Shown piece by piece: positions 12,079 to 23,599 of a stretch of 64,000 nucleotides of DNA (position 1 is the first letter of the stretch; each line of letters begins with the position of its first letter). The notes under the pieces were generated by a model. It did not search any database and was not told the DNA's origin. It saw only the letters and a list, made by a program, of their open reading frames with translations. The stretch spans positions 110,591 to 174,590 of the forward strand of contig JAGFNK010000055.1 of the NCBI GenBank assembly GCA_025769875.1, read 5' to 3'. This DNA is from Russula earlei (taxonomy: Eukaryota; Basidiomycota; Agaricomycetes; Russulales; Russulaceae). The translations under genes and the position numbers were made by a program.

Positions 12079-12842
12079 TTATGTCTTGCCGCCACCGCCA
12101 CCGAAGAAGCTAGCTATGTTCTCCGACAATGTTAGGCTCTCTCGAATCTCAATCCCAATGATCTCATGCTCCGCCAGGGTATCTAGCTCCGCTGCCCACG
12201 CGTTCTCCGATAAGTATGATTTCACGCCAATGAGTCCTCCATGAGAGGAGTATCCCGGACGGGTTGCGTAAAACTGGATGCGACTAGCAGCGATGCCTTG
12301 CAGCAGGTCAGGATACAAGTCCAGGACAAGTTTCTGGGCACTCTATGTCCACGCATAGCAGTCAACAGACAAAGGCAATGCTCTCGAGAGACGACTCACC
12401 TTATAATCTCGATTTTTGTGCGACCTAACCAGTTTGCCGTCGAGACTGAAATAGATCCTCTCACTGACTGTGCCCCCCACGCCGTACTGACCATTTGAAT
12501 AGGTGCTGTACGCCATGGAGGGGGCATAGGAAGCGGCATATTGGTATGGGTATTGGTGTTGGTATTGATATTGGTAGGAGGGGGCATATGATATGACCGA
12601 AGGGGTCCCGTACCTGTGGCGGCGGCGGCGGCGCGACCTTCGGTATGTTGAGTATGGGTCGTTTGGATCGTAGAGCGGTACTACGCCGGGGTAGCCGCCT
12701 GAGTAGCTAGAGACGTCACTCCCAAAGTCTGAGATAGGGATTGGAATGGCTGGGAAAGCAAGATACAGTTCCGGATTACAGAGGAACGTCTATGGCCAGG
12801 ATCAAACTCACGAGGACGGTGGTGTGGCGAGAGGAAGTTCAT
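12079..12842 (-). CDS. Tandem paralogue B: Tyr/Pro-rich N-terminus plus small C-terminal domain
   Basis: Sister of the gene at 10307-11143, with the same three-exon layout and the same GTGAGT first donor. The start at 12842 aligns with that of paralogue A. The Tyr-rich segment is shorter (about 12490-12600) and lacks most SAYSYAP repeats, but keeps the Gln/Tyr run. Exon 2 ends in ERIYFSLDGKLVRSHKNRDY. Exon 3 holds LVLDLYPDLLQGIAASRIQF, then EHEIIGIEIRESLTL and the terminal FFGGGGGKT. The C-terminal domains differ by only a few, mostly conservative, residues, whereas the repeats have changed length, as expected when the folded part is under constraint. Function unknown. Confidence 0.75.
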
Positions 12843-13278
12843 GGTGGTTCTGTGCTCGCAAAGTGGAGGGGAAACGGCGGCAGAGTTTCAAACGACGACT
12901 TGCTGGTGATTCGGATGTTCGTTCGGAAGAAAGATAGATCAGTGGCAGAAGCTGGGACGGGCATCATGTGTTGGTTTAAATGGGGGGACAGTCGTGAACC
13001 AGAACCAGGCAGCCTTCGCATCGGTGCTATACGCGGACACGTGATCGTGTGACGAACCATACAACTCTGCAATCGCTGCGCCAAGTAATCGACGACCCAA
13101 ACTCAAATATTGATCTCCTCGTCTCGTCTCGGTTAGCCCGTATGTAACCGCAAGACCCGCACCGGCCAGGTCGACGGCTCACAACGATCTCCATCCATCC
13201 TCCGAGCAAACGGTGGAATCTAATTTCCAGTCCTCGCAACGCAAGTACGGGACATTGGCAGCCAACCGAAACGAAAAC

Positions 13279-14511
13279 TTACCACCAGACAACCCCTTTC
13301 ATCAGCCTCCGCCCCGTTCGTATGACCCGCGCGCTCCTCACCGCCCCCTGGTTGTCCATTTCGGCACCCACTTCCACCACCCCACCCGGGTGCCTGATAC
13401 GCAGCAGCTCGCCTGCGTCGCGCCGGCCCCGGACCGCGTCCGACGCAAGGGTCCGGGGCACACACGCGGCGACCCCGAGACAGAGGCCGACCGTCATGGG
13501 AACGGCGCGATGCAGCACCCCCATCGAGAACGCGTTGATCACGACGTCCGCATCGACGTCGTCCGGGGACGGAGGCCCGAGCACGGCGACCTTCGGCTGC
13601 GCCTGCGTGAGCGGGTCGAGGCCCATGAGCCGCGCGCCCGCCTGGCGAACGCGCTCGAGCGCGTCCACGACGCCGAACTCCGCATAGTCGATCGGGACGC
13701 GGTCGGGGATGCCGAGGGCGGAACGCAGCCCCCGGTCGCTGGTGAACACCGTCGGATTCGTCGCGTCGACGAGCGAAACGGGGAGGGTGGCCTCGCGCGA
13801 GTCGGAGAGGGCGACGCGCACGGCGTCTTGCGGGCGGCCGGTGGGGAGCAGCCGGCCGGTGCGCGCCCCGCTCGGGGCTATGAAGTCCAGAAGGATGGGC
13901 GAGGCCCGGCCGGGGACGCCCGCGATGGACGTCTGCTCTGCGTCGAGCACGGGCACGAAGCGGCCCCCTCTCTCGGCAACGAGGAACGTGTTGTCGATGC
14001 GCTTGTTCGTGTTCGAGTTGAACGTGCGCACGGCGCCCGTCGTCTTGGCCCCCTGTGAGATCCGGGGCAGGCACATGCCTTCGTCCACGGCGAAGACGCC
14101 GATCATGCTCGACAGATTGCCGCAATTGCCCGAGTAATCGACGACGCTATCTCGGATCCCGACCTGCGCGAACGTGTACTCGACGTCTATCCCGGCGGAC
14201 TTGTGCGCTTCCGACGGCGGACCGACGACGCAGATCTTGGAGACGCTCGACACGCCACCGCCCATCCCGTTCAGCTGGCGGCCGTACTGCGCATCGGGAG
14301 AACCCATTATTCCGAGAAAGACGGCGTCCCATTGGGACCGATCTGGGGGGAGGTGAGCGCGGTGGAGAAATATCCCTTTGGAGGTTCCCCCTCGGAGGAA
14401 GGAGGCAGGAAGTGGATTGGCCACCCCTGCAAGGGATGAGGAGTGCCGAGCATGTCGCAAGACGCTGGTGACAGAAAACGGAGTCCGAGTGAGGTAAAGG
14501 AGCGAGGTCAT
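13279..14511 (-). CDS. PrpF-like methylaconitate / 4-oxalomesaconate-type isomerase
   Basis: Single-exon gene of 410 residues in the PrpF family, which has a diaminopimelate-epimerase-like fold and isomerises double bonds in small tricarboxylic acids. Signature segments are in order: LRGGTSKGIFLHR, MGSPDAQYGRQLNGMGGGVSS, then VDYSGNCGNLSSMIG, whose cysteine lies in the conserved active-site loop. The C-terminus has a conserved RTGRRLMKG. The first 30 residues (basic, Ser-rich, RHARHSSS) could be a mitochondrial presequence, which would suit 2-methylcitrate-type metabolism; that is inference. GC content is higher than in the flanking genes. The true substrate cannot be told from sequence alone. 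Confidence 0.9.
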   Translation of the reverse strand: MTSLLYLTRTPFSVTSVLRHARHSSSLAGVANPLPASFLRGGTSKGIFLHRAHLPPDRSQWDAVFLGIMGSPDAQYGRQLNGMGGGVSSVSKICVVGPPSEAHKSAGIDVEYTFAQVGIRDSVVDYSGNCGNLSSMIGVFAVDEGMCLPRISQGAKTTGAVRTFNSNTNKRIDNTFLVAERGGRFVPVLDAEQTSIAGVPGRASPILLDFIAPSGARTGRLLPTGRPQDAVRVALSDSREATLPVSLVDATNPTVFTSDRGLRSALGIPDRVPIDYAEFGVVDALERVRQAGARLMGLDPLTQAQPKVAVLGPPSPDDVDADVVINAFSMGVLHRAVPMTVGLCLGVAACVPRTLASDAVRGRRDAGELLRIRHPGGVVEVGAEMDNQGAVRSARVIRTGRRLMKGVVWW

Positions 14512-14719
14512 TGGCTATTGGTTCCAATGTTGGCACAACGCATGGGGGTTGATTGGCTCACTGTTGATATTCCCGGGTGATGGGAGTGTTTCATTTCACC
14601 AACGGTGTATCTTCAACGTAGATTGAATTGAATGCGGCATTGGCCGAGTGTAGTAAGAGTAAATATCATCGCTACTACAGCCTTTCATGACCCTTTCCCT
14701 CACTCGCAGGGATGCACAT

Positions 14720-16067
14720 CTACAGCTTCGATGTGCGCTGTCTCACATCCAATTCCGTCCACTAAGAGTTGGACCCATCATGAGCTCTGGACACAACTCC
14801 TCATCAACGGCACGAGAAGCGAACGTACCCAGGGGACAAAGTCCGACAGGTCTTTCGACAACACGTCCGAGAACTTGAACGGACGGCGCTCCTTGAACGC
14901 CCGCGCGCCCTCCGCCGAGTCCCCGCGCGCGACAAGGTCGGCCATCCCGCGCGAGTCGAGCAGATGCTGTCCCTCGACGCTGTCCGCGCCGCGCCATAGC
15001 AGCGCCTTGATCCACGCGACGCTCGTCTGCGACGTGTTCGCCGCGAGCTCGCGGGCAAACGCGAGCGCGGCCGGGAACACCTCCTCGCGATTCGGGAACG
15101 ACGCGTAGTACAGTCCCTGCAGCAGCGGCGAATCGGGCGCGTACGTCCCGCCGCTGAGCAGCAGCGCGACCGCGCGGGAATAGCCGATGAGGCGCGGGAG
15201 GAGATAAGTCGAGCCCGCTGCGGGGGGGAGGGATGAGGTGGGGGAGGAGGAAGGACCCGTGAATGATCAGATCAGCCCCGCCCCCTTCCGCTCAACCCGT
15301 CGGCTCCGCGCTCGCCGATGGCATGCCGCCCGTCGTCGGTTCCACCACCGGAAGCACGGAAAGACGGGCGGTTGTGCGTGCGTACCTTCTGCCACGATCC
15401 CGCGCCGCACGAACGGGAATGAGAGCTTGGCTCCCGCCCACACGAAGCGGAAGTCGCACGGGAGTTGAAAGCCGGTGACGCCCACCCCGGCGGCGTGGCC
15501 GTTCACAGCGGAGATGGTGATCTTACGGCATCGGAAGATCGCGAGCGTGACCTGGCCCCCGGCATCCTTGTGTGCTGAGGGAGAGATGGGGGGGGGGGGA
15601 GGCGAAAGACATGTTCAGAACGGCAACGAGGTCTGCGGACGGCACCACTCACTATGCCGACCCTGTCGTTCGTCTTCCTCAGTATAGACTCTATCCCACC
15701 CGCTCGAAAGATCTGCCTGCGACGGGAAAAAGTGTCACCTCGAGGGTTACTACAGCCAGACGCGGGCAGGAAAGGCCTTACTCCGGCGCAGAATGCTGGA
15801 GCTGTGTGATCGGCCGTGAGTAGGACGACGCGCACACGGTCGTCTCGGTCAAGGAGCTCATACGCGGCGATGAGGTCTAGCGCGAGCGCATCGATAAACG
15901 TGTTGCGCCTATGCGCGAGAGTCGGTTCAGCCTCTCTGTGTGTGGTCTGTGGTTGGCAGAATGTGTGCGTACTGCTTCGAGCGATCGAGCTTGACGACGG
16001 CGACAGGGCCGTCCAAGGAGACGACGATGGTTTGATACCCTTGCGCGCTGTAATCTGGGCACGACAT
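14720..16067 (-). CDS. Peroxisomal enoyl-CoA hydratase/isomerase family protein ending in SKL
   Basis: Crotonase-fold enzyme for beta-oxidation, probably peroxisomal. The start at 16067 reads [16 protein letters not shown]. Later exons carry [16 protein letters not shown] (oxyanion-hole region), [17 protein letters not shown] and [17 protein letters not shown], the last with the usual catalytic-loop glutamate. The long exon at 14829-15180 encodes [18 protein letters not shown] and [17 protein letters not shown]. The final short exon (14720-14761), reached through an intron at 14762-14828, ends RTSKL followed by TAG: a perfect C-terminal peroxisomal signal that is missed if the intron is ignored. 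Six or so introns in all. Hydratase versus delta3,delta2-isomerase activity is unresolved. Confidence 0.87.
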
Positions 16068-16190
16068 CGCTGAATGGTGAGGGCGAGTGGGGCCGAAGAG
16101 AGTGTTTGTTAAATATCATGAAGCGAACACCGGTCCCCGGCGATACACGTGGCATTAGTCGTCCCTCCCAGATCACAAATCAATCAGGCG

Positions 16191-18017
16191 CTACTTTTTG
16201 CTAGTGTATATGTGGTATAGTATGCGTGTATTCGGAGATACGTGCAGGATCGCAATCACCCTGAATGCGGCCTTTCGAAAGGAATACATCTTCCGACGAC
16301 GCTCCCATTCGAAAGCGGCGGAAAGAACATCAGGGGCAGGCGGAGAAGCGTAGACCACTAATACAACGTCCGCCATGCTCCTGAACTGCATGATACGGAG
16401 CGAGTTCGTGCCCGCGCGAATGGCACTCGAGACGTCCAGTCGCGTTCCGCTCGACTGAGTGCGAAAATCGGTCAGCGCTCGGCTCGACCCAAAAAAAACC
16501 GATCAGGAAGACGGGACGAACGATGTCAGGTGGGAACCAGGTCTGCTCTTCAGGGTGACCCGCGTTCAGCTGCAACACGAGGTTGCCGTCCTCGGGCCAT
16601 TGCGGTTGCAAATCACTCAAAGCCAGCGCGAAGGCTTCGGCTATCATGGACCCTGGACTTTGCGACAGAGTCTGTTGGATGGCGGAGACTGCTGCGGTAG
16701 GTAAGGCAACGAGGTGGACCACGACGTGTCGGGCGTCGGGGCTAGGAGGGGGAAAGGCATCCAGCTTTCATAGTTAAGAGCGAAGAAAGGACGCAACGCT
16801 CACTCGAAACCTCGCCTGCGAGCGGCCCAACGATTCACGCAAGTCGCATTGTCTTGATCCACCGAGAATGCCACGTCGGTCTCACCCGCTGAGGGTCTGC
16901 CTAACTGGATGGACCCAGATTCCTGGAACTTTGGCGACAAAAGGGGCTGATGGAGCGGATGCGGATACTGGGTGCAGAGTATATATGGGAAAGCCCGTTG
17001 CACTGGCAGCAGCGGGGGATGCGGCACTGTCAAGGCGAGGCACACAACTGAGTTTATGAACCGTTGCCAATAAAATGCTCGGGTCGAGTCTTACGTGGTC
17101 AAGGTGGACCCCTGGGCTCCAGGAGTAGAAGAGGTAGAAATGGAAAGTGGTCGCGCCCATTTGAGCTTATCCTGAACGTGCTTCCGTGCAGAAGACGCGT
17201 CGGCAGGGACGTACCCATCGCTCCCCCCCGCATGAGTTGTGAGGGGTCCATGGTCCCCGCTATTTACGGTGCCATTGGAACGAGAGGGCTGGGCCTGTTT
17301 CACGACTCGGGCCAGACGCCGTACTGGAGAAGGCTGATCGCGCCGTATTAGTAATGGGGAGCCGGTCGGGCGAATCGATCACGGTGGTCTGGTGCCTCGC
17401 GGGGTCCGCGCCAGGAGGTTCCGCAGATTTATGATCAGGACGCAGGCTTCGCGGCGTAATGGGTGCGTCTTTTCGTGACATGGATGTCTCTGGCGCTTGC
17501 GGACCGGGCTTCGTTTCGTTATCAGAGTTAGATGAAGGGCGAGAACCTTGGCATGCGCTTTCAACGCGCGTTCGCTTGATTTCCCTTGAAAAAACGGAGG
17601 GCTCGGAGTCGGGTTCTACGGATCGTTTCGGTGGCCTGGTTGATGACGGGGACGTGTCCTTGACGCCGTCTTCGGTGCGGACCTGTGTTTCCTGAGCCTT
17701 CTGTAGTTGCTCGTACAGGGAAGCAAGCTGTTCCTGCACACGTATGGCATGCTGCACAAAAGGCGAAGGTGGAAGGAGCGCGTCGACAGCCATATTGACA
17801 CGCGCTGGAGAAGGCACTCTACCAAGCCTGCGTTCCAAAGCGCGATTTAGCGCGAGACCGAGGTGATGCGTAAATGCATCTGGGGCCGCCTGATCAAGGG
17901 CTTTTCGGTGACTCTGTGAAGAAGGGATTCTAAGAATCGCGTAGCACGACCACTCACGTGAGGCCGCATGCAGTCGCATCTTACCTCTCCACGTTCCATC
18001 TTGATTCTAGGCGCCAT
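16191..18017 (-). CDS. Unknown protein sharing the C-terminal domain of the gene at 3852-7511
   Basis: The likely start is at 18017 (MAPRIKMERGE), joined through an intron with a GTAAGA donor to SHRKALDQAAPDAFTHH; an earlier start is possible. The middle is Ser/Pro/Arg-rich and probably disordered (17260-17880), with a short coiled-coil-like stretch (QEQLASLYEQLQKAQE). The C-terminal part (16190-17050, several exons) has WPEDGNLVLQLNAGH, then RLDVSSAIRAGTNSLRIMQF and MADVVLVVYASPP. These align with segments of the gene at 3852-7511 around its LKPGLNKISFTQ motif, with the pattern DVS-x-G-x-N-x-Q-x-MA-x-VLV-x-P. The two genes are therefore distant paralogues in this one domain. Function unknown; internal splice sites are tentative. 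Confidence 0.65.
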
Positions 18018-18512
18018 GTACTGGGCCAGGACGCACTCGACCGGCTCGAAATTACTAGTGGTGGAGCATCAAGTTGGGTGAGAACACAAGCGGACCACAT
18101 TCAGCAGCACTTACATAACACAGTATCGCTCGTGATGGAGAGAAAGGATGAATCGAGGCAGTCGTACCAGTAGGGCACAAAAACTAAACTGTTCCATTCG
18201 AGAGAGTACCTAAAGCGTTTATATACAGGCAGGTGGTGAAAGGGAAACAGGATCAAAGGGAATCGAGAACAGGAATCGTTGAAAGGAAATCGATCGACAA
18301 CGATGAAAGGGAACCCGAGATGCGCGTGGTTCCGCGGCCAGGGGGGATACGAACCTTGTACCCCATCTTGGTCGTAGACGAGCATGGGGGCAAGGCAGCG
18401 AGGGGCGTAGACGTATCGCGACGAAGGGGAGGTGGAAGGAGATGAAAGTGAAAGGGACACGATGATGCACGTGAGTGCTTCTTCCACGACAACTCTCTCC
18501 TCGTCGACGACC

Positions 18513-20088
18513 ATGGCGTCAAGTAAGCGTGCCACATCGGATAGCGACATCAGGGATCAACACGCCGCACGCAAGGTACCTAGACTGGACTCTTCTCGTG
18601 TTCATGCGTCTTGTAGCCTTTCCTATCCTTCAACTTCCCAACCCCCTACGCGCCCGGCTCCATTTCAGCGACCGCGCCCTTTAATATCCTTCTCATATGA
18701 TACAAACCGCCAACTCGAGTTTTCAGAGGCCGCCATGCGATACTATGTTAGCCCTCCGTCGGGTGCTGACCTTGGCCACGGATACGAACGTTGGATCCGT
18801 CGTCCCGAGGAGAGAGGTCGTCTTGATGGACTGCTCCGGGCCATATCAGAGATCCGGAAGAGAGGAACCGACCCTGTCGTCAGTATCGTCAGCTGGCGTG
18901 GCGTAATGACAAAGTGTGTGACGCGCCGCCCTCCTTACGCGCTGTGCTTTACTGAGCTCGGCTCTATCTGCGAGGGAGAATCCTGACAGCACCTTATGAG
19001 GACAGAGATGGGTGGGAGCTTAACGTCATGGCCATACGTGGGACGCTATACTTGGAGGAATTTATCGATGACGCTCGGCTCAAAGAAAAGTGAGCGGCCT
19101 CTTGTTTCGATGATCGAAGCAACACATTTACGACGTACAGAGACAACATGACGCCCCGTCATCGTATGCAGACATATTATGGCTATGCGTTCGAATCGTG
19201 GTGCACGGCATCGTCGCCTGACGTCCCGTCCGGTTGGGGAGGAGACGTCGACACAAACGTGCAATGGTGCAGCGTCGTGAAGACCAAATTGGGAGACACC
19301 CGTATGGTTATCGGGGGTGAGGTGGATTGTGTGAGAGGTATGGACTCACTACCGTATGCACGGCGTTTTGCCAACGGGATTAACAAAGACAGATATAACG
19401 GACACAACGACGCGATGCTCGAACTGAAAACTTCGATGGCTATTCGCGGGCACCGGGATGAAATGCGATTCGAAAAGTCAGAGATCATTTATTATCAACT
19501 GCATGACGGCCAGGCTGATCGGGATCTGGGTCCTTTCCCATTAGAAAGCTCCTGAAGTTCTATTTTCAATCCTTCCTATTGGGTGTACCGGTGCGCCTCG
19601 GTATTTTGTTTTCCAGAATGATCACCCACTGGAAGCCGGCCGGACAGGAAATCGTCGTCGGCTTCCGTACACCGAACGGCCAACTCGTCACTGTTCAATC
19701 GTACAAGACGTTGGAGATTCCACGACTGGTCCGCGGCAAACAGGATGCCTGGGACCCGCAAATATGTTTATCGTGGGGCGACAGGTTTTTAACATGGATA
19801 AAGAGCAACGTCGAGCAGCCGGGGAACGCCGCTCCCGGTAGCGTATGGCGTGTAAAGTTCACGCCTTGCGTCGGCGTTGAACTCGCTCTGCTCCGGGAGG
19901 AGGAACGGCGGGAGGTGGAGGCGGGCGAAGATCGCGTTGGTTTCTTACCGAGGTGGTACTACGAGGAGATCCAGGACCTCTCCAGCTCGAACGCGCACAG
20001 TTGCGGCGACACGTTCGGCGCCGAGCCCCAGCCGACCCGTTCTTCAGCGTCAACCACCGGCGTTCTTCCGGCAGGGTGGCAGATTTGA
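18513..20088 (+). CDS. RAI1: Rai1/DXO-type decapping nuclease
   Basis: Removes incomplete or non-canonical 5' caps from nuclear RNA and supports the 5'-3' exonuclease Rat1. The start at 18513 (MASSKRATSD) is preferred, but an in-frame ATG at 18432 would add 27 residues. Exons join to give LISFSYDTNRQLEFS, then AMRYYVSPPSGADLGHGYER, then VSIVSWRGVMTKILTAPYE. The catalytic motifs are GGEVDCV (E-x-D, near 19310-19330) and LELKTS (E-x-K, near 19415-19435), both intact. The C-terminus carries FLPRWYYEEIQ. At least five short introns (19590-19647 is one clear case) are inferred from conservation. Length and motif order match the family. Confidence 0.92.
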
Positions 20089-20808
20089 TGCGTGGTCCGC
20101 TTCCTTCTTGTGCGTACGATACCATTCTTTCCCCTCCAGGCTGCATTTTGCCGCCGACTCGGCGTTGCCATCTCGTCGGCTCTTTTAATTCATGTGTGAT
20201 GCGATCAATCCTCTGTCGTTTCTTCGTGCCAGTTGCGGTGGAGAGCGCAATCTTACCGGTGCATACCGTAAACCGGTCGATCGCGAACTCATCTCGCTGC
20301 AAATTCGTCTCGGCGGAATTTCACTCATATTACATATCGCGAGCTGGAACGAGGCTGAAGCGAGATATGGGTGGGAGAAATACTCTCCATCGTGTCCGGG
20401 TGTCAATCAACCAAGAGTAGGTTCTACGCGGCTTCGAAGCGAGATCGGCACGTCGTCTTGGTTTGAGATTTGGAAGGCCCGTCGTCCGCTTGGCGATAAT
20501 CTGAGACAGGATTCAGCATTCGAGCCCGGTCGTCCTCATAATAGGACCCATCGAGAGGACGACGATGGATTAAATTTGTCTTGTTGACGAGAATACATGA
20601 TGCGTAAAGGCGTAGTACAGTTAGCAGCCAATGCCGCTATACAAGGTAGAGTATTTTATACGGTGTGATCCGCTTCCGTCCAAATACACGCTAGCGAACT
20701 CTCTGGCAGTCAAGCCAGTCCAGTCCTGCGTGCGTCGATTAAGAGGGCAGCAACGTGTATGATCGATCGACGTCTTCCGTCGTGTGCGCATAAACCCCCG
20801 AGCGCCTA

Positions 20809-22141
20809 TCAGTCGAGGCGATTGTGAACGTCCTCGAGCAGCGAGCGGAATATGGCGCGGCCGAGCACCGCATCGCCGCTCGGACTACGCAATTCGGGAA
20901 GAGCATCGATCAGGGAGCCGATCCGCGAGTGCGCGTCTTGGGCGTACAACGCGTACCGCGCGTCGACTCCGGCGTCGGCGAACACGCTCCTCACATGCAA
21001 CTGAGAGGTCGCGTCCCCCTTCCCGAAGTGCGACTCGAGGGTCGCGAGCTGTTCGGGAGATCCGGCGATCCGGACGACGTCGAAACACCAAGAGCGGCCC
21101 TTTGGGAGGTTGCCCGAGCGACTCTCGAGATACTCCGTTTGGATGTGGGCGTACTCGCCGAGCGGGAGGAGAACGTCGAGCACCAGATCGTAATAACTGA
21201 AGTCGATCGGGGACGCCCTTTCGACGGGAAAGCCACAGAGGATCATGGAGAGGGCCATCGGGAGGTAGAACGAATAGATCGCGGACTTGTAAATGTTGGC
21301 TGCCCTCTGCCTAGGGTGGTGGGTATGAGCAGCGTGCCAAGGGCCAAGGGCCAGAGAGTTGGGGAGCTCACCGATCGATGGGAAAGTGGAAGTTCTGTTT
21401 TTTTTATTATTGATCGTGGGTTTATTAAACGCAAGTGCGATCGGACATGAGCCCGTTGCGGAGAGATCAGCTGAACTCTGGAGCACTCACAGGGATCGGG
21501 TTGCGAAAGAACGCGGGATGGCGAGTCTCATGCAGAAGCTCGAGCAGGTCGACATAGTACGATTCCCGTCGGAAGTGCTCACGCGCCAGTTGGTAAACGG
21601 CCCCCTCCAATAGGAGTACGTCGTTGAGAGCCTTGTGACCGATACCGTCCAGACGATGCCAGGACAACTTCCCATGGCTGGTCGTGACCTGGTCGACGAT
21701 ATTATCCGACAATGAGAAGTACGAGCGTAGCTGGACGCAGATCGTTACAAAAAGGATGAAGGAAGGATGAGCGCTGGACTGACAAAGACGACCATCCATC
21801 CGAGAATGGCGGCCTTTTCGTATTCGGAATCGTTCAGTCGCCGTCCCTTGAAAGCTTCGGCCGCTTCGACCACGAGAAGGCCGGTCTCGTACCGACCGCT
21901 AAAGGTGTTGTAGTCGAGACACTTGGTGACTCGGATGAGTTGCTATCCGAGGAAAGGGATGCCAACATACGCGCGTGAAGTATTCGATGGCATCCTGTGG
22001 CATGGAATGCGCCTCGAATTGAGAAAGCAAGAACCCGCGAATGGTAGGGTACAAGATCTCGAACTGGTCCCGCTCAAGCGCGCTCGTCACTGTGGAGATG
22101 GCGTGAGGGCGTGAGGCGTTTGTTACCGGGATAGCAGGCAT
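20809..22141 (-). CDS. Farnesyl-diphosphate-synthase-like protein with degenerate active site
   Basis: Overall a trans-isoprenyl diphosphate synthase of the Erg20 type, in about five exons. The N-terminus has FEILYPTIRGFLLSQFE. The core is NIVDQVTTSHGKLSWHRLDG and VLLLEGAVYQLAREHFR. The C-terminal half has YKSAIYSFYLPMALSMILCGFP and YYDLVLDVLLPLGEY. Landmarks are altered: the first Asp-rich motif reads DNIVD instead of DDIMD, the second reads TEYLE instead of DDYLD, the Arg pair after the first motif is SH, and the GGK-x-x-R diphosphate-binding loop reads SGRYET. Frames stay open and exon layout is conserved, so it does not look like a fresh pseudogene. It is probably a non-canonical or non-catalytic paralogue of Erg20; the true FPP synthase must lie elsewhere. 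Confidence 0.85.
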
Positions 22142-22496
22142 TCCGTCGATTAGGGGAGGAACAAACGATAGGCAGGACTACATGGTGAAACCATTATAGA
22201 TGTAGTCCTCCGATGACTGAGCAAGCACCGGTCGGTTATGTAAAGTCGGTTGGATCACGGCGACACCCCTACCACGAACGACGACAGACACCCAATGGCG
22301 CTCGCGGGCATGGATGGAACGATGGGAAGACCGAGACCATGACCCCTGTTGTTAACGCCTGCAGCCCGAGGTGGCATATTCCCGTCCATTGATATTAGCG
22401 AAATAAACTCCCAAGACAGTTTGCCTTCATGATGCTCCTCGCCCTTATATTATCTCAAATGTAGCTCCCCTGCACCGTCTACCTCTCGCCTCTCCC

Positions 22497-23100
22497 ATGG
22501 CTCGGGCTCTAAGGAGCGTTTCTCAGAATTACAACTGGACTCTAAAGCGGGCTCACAACGATCTCCACGACGTCATTTCATCTCATATGCAGACATCATC
22601 ACCTCCGTCTCCAGAAATCCCATCTCTGGATCTTTCCGACTTGTCCTGGGATGTAAGCGCTTCAGCCTCCATCCTAGAATGGGGTTCATATCAGAAAATC
22701 CTTCAGTCGCACCGCCTTTGGTGGAAATTCCAGACTGAATATGAGGAACTTCGCGAGCATCTCGAACATTCCTTCCTCATCGTCCTCACCTGGGCGGTGA
22801 CCGCGACTTACCTTCTGACGGCTTCAGCAAGGCACTTCGTAGTGAGTCTACCCATCTTCCCATCTTCCCACTTGCTCTAAGGGCTCATCGAAGAGGTACC
22901 CTATCCGTTCTGTCGTCTACCTTTATGAAGAGATTGTCAATAAGCTTGCACTTGCAAATCCTGATATCCGTCGTGTCTCTATTCGGGGTTTCTTATTAAC
23001 CCTCTTCCGGTTCGAAAATCCTTGGCTAGTCTCCCCTAGACCCACTCAAACATCCACAGGTCTGCAGCTTACTTCATGGCCTCCTTGCTTTGGGATATCA
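22497..23100 (+). CDS. Unknown protein, two recognisable exons
   Basis: Starts MARALRSVSQNYNWTLKRAH. The first exon has an acidic, amphipathic stretch and a hydrophobic segment (FLIVLTWAVTATYLLTA) that could be a membrane helix. An intron with donor GTGAGT near 22840 and acceptor AAG near 22880 joins it in phase to YPIRSVVYLYEEIVNKLALA and RRVSIRGFLLTLFRFENPWL, which read as a folded protein. Beyond about 23040 no single frame is convincing. A frame from 23076 to 23432 (MASLLWDISFHFSQS) may be the next exon, but the junction is unclear, so the 3' end is uncertain. I do not recognise the family. Confidence 0.45.
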
Positions 23101-23599
23101 GCTTCCACTTTTCCCAGAGTGTCGATGCAAAAACGATTACCGTAGACAAGACCAACGCCATACCTGGGCCATGGTTTACAGGGCTACCAGTCTTAGCTCA
23201 TCTGTCGCTAGGAGGTACACACATGCCTGGCGACACACGACTGCAGGCCGACAACACAGTGGATGCTACAACCGACCGGGCTCCTTCGCCGCCTGCTGCT
23301 CCATCGGCGAACAATTTGAAAGACGGCATCAAGACGATACACACTCTAACAGGAGATACAACTACGCCATTATCCCGTCGAAAACCTCGGAGTAGTAATG
23401 GTATCGAGGTACGTCTCGGCCACCCGTTGTGACCTCCACGCACGGAAGATGGATGGCTCATGATGGTGTCGACAGGGCAGCCAGAAGTACGCGGAAATAA
23501 GTCACCGGGACCGATGCTGCATATCTGACTTTTCCTCCCGTTGTAGTCCACATGGGATCTACGCAGATCTCACCACTCATGAAATCACCACTCACGTCA

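Noticed and set aside
13213..14058. 281-residue plus-strand frame
   Set aside because: High-GC shadow of the PrpF gene on the opposite strand, which has full family signatures.
20824..21450. 208-residue plus-strand frame rich in Arg/Glu/Val
   Set aside because: Exact antisense of the FPP-synthase-like exon, which matches its family strongly.
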